DNA of 5,846 bases, taken from the NCBI GenBank assembly GCA_023255615.1, contig JAHFLI010000081.1:1-5846 (forward strand). The letters are read 5' to 3'. The notes under the pieces were generated by a model, which was given only the letters and a program-made list of their open reading frames with translations, was not told the origin of the DNA and searched no databases. This DNA is from Candidatus Woesearchaeota archaeon (GTDB lineage Archaea > Nanobdellota > Nanobdellia > Woesearchaeales > JACQSR01). This document shows, piece by piece, positions 5,477 through 5,846 of this stretch (positions within the stretch are counted from its first letter, which is position 1; each line of letters begins with the position of its first letter). Made by a program: the position numbers and the translations under genes.

Positions 5477-5846
5477 ATGTCTACAAAAGTTGCGAGCGTT
5501 GGAAGTCTACAAAAGGGAAGTTATGTTGTTGTCGAAGGGGCAGCCTGCAAAGTTGTTGATACTCAGACATCACGACCTGGGAAACATGGACATGCGAAAG
5601 TGAGATTAACCGCTGTCGGCATTATTGATGATAAAAAAAGAGTCGTGGTTATGCCTGGGCACGATAACATTGATGTTCCCGTCATCGAAAAGCGCACTGC
5701 GCAAGTTCTCTCAGTCAAAGATAACAAAGCAAATGTCATGGACGCAGAAACCTATGAAACATTCGACCTTGATGTTCCTGAAGAATTGCGTGGACAGATT
5801 GTTGAAGGATCTGATGTATTGTACTGGGTTATATTGAATGACAAAG
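5477..5846 (+). CDS. Translation factor aIF5A, hypusine-containing (3' end beyond window)
   Basis: From ATG 5477 the frame stays open to the window end, giving 123 full codons; the family is usually about 130-140 residues, so only a short C-terminus is missing. TSRPGKHGHAKVRL (31-44) is the hallmark loop, in which K36 should be converted to hypusine by deoxyhypusine synthase. The N-terminal part is the SH3-like barrel (about 1-70), and the C-terminal OB fold begins near 72, with ETYETFDLDVPEEL (91-104) typical. The factor binds the ribosomal E site and relieves stalling at polyproline and other slow sequences, and also helps termination. A GGGAG at 5463-5467, inside the histone 3' end, lies 9 nt before the start. 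The 6 nt gap to the histone gene suggests one mRNA. Confidence 0.95.
   Translation, partial: MSTKVASVGSLQKGSYVVVEGAACKVVDTQTSRPGKHGHAKVRLTAVGIIDDKKRVVVMPGHDNIDVPVIEKRTAQVLSVKDNKANVMDAETYETFDLDVPEELRGQIVEGSDVLYWVILNDK

Noticed and set aside
5625..5837. Plus-strand open frame of 70 codons in another frame within aIF5A
   Set aside because: The aIF5A frame carries the hypusine loop and covers the same bases; the alternative shows no domain or ribosome site.

Overview
The window comes from an archaeal chromosome. Three genes are archaeal or archaeal/eukaryotic markers: an aRF1-type release factor with NIKS and GGQ motifs, an HMf-type histone, and aIF5A with its hypusine loop. GGTG-type Shine-Dalgarno sites and TATA boxes of the TTTAAAT type agree. 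The AT-rich sequence, tight packing and an unusually short aRF1 suggest a small-genome lineage, possibly DPANN (Woesearchaeota/Pacearchaeota-like). That placement is inference from style, not from a search.

Positions 1-2401 (+): a compact three-gene redox cluster. First is the 3' end of a small membrane-anchored protein that ends in Val-Gly-Gly-Cys. Next is a membrane-anchored protein with three tandem thioredoxin folds, each with CxxC and cis-Pro, behind a His-rich N-terminus. Last is a CcdA/DsbD-beta-like membrane electron carrier with a predicted signal peptide and two intramembrane cysteines. The last two overlap by 4 nt. The likely scheme is that CcdA carries reducing equivalents across the membrane to the triple-thioredoxin protein, and perhaps onward to the Cys-tailed protein.

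Positions 2433-3527 (+): aRF1, with a clear GGTGAT ribosome binding site. Its domain 3 appears to lack the mini-domain found in longer homologues. It is convergent with, and overlaps by 86 nt, a minus-strand alpha/beta hydrolase (3442-4488) with a complete Ser-Asp-His triad.

Positions 4489-4558: the spacer between the divergent hydrolase and a SprT-like zinc metalloprotease. A palindromic ATTTAAAT sits at the right distance to serve both genes, and would make the protease mRNA leaderless from 4559.

Positions 5210-5846 (+): a TATA promoter, then the histone, then aIF5A six bases later. aIF5A runs off the window end. Nearly every base is coding or short spacer. I saw no tRNA, rRNA, CRISPR array, insertion sequence or other mobile element.
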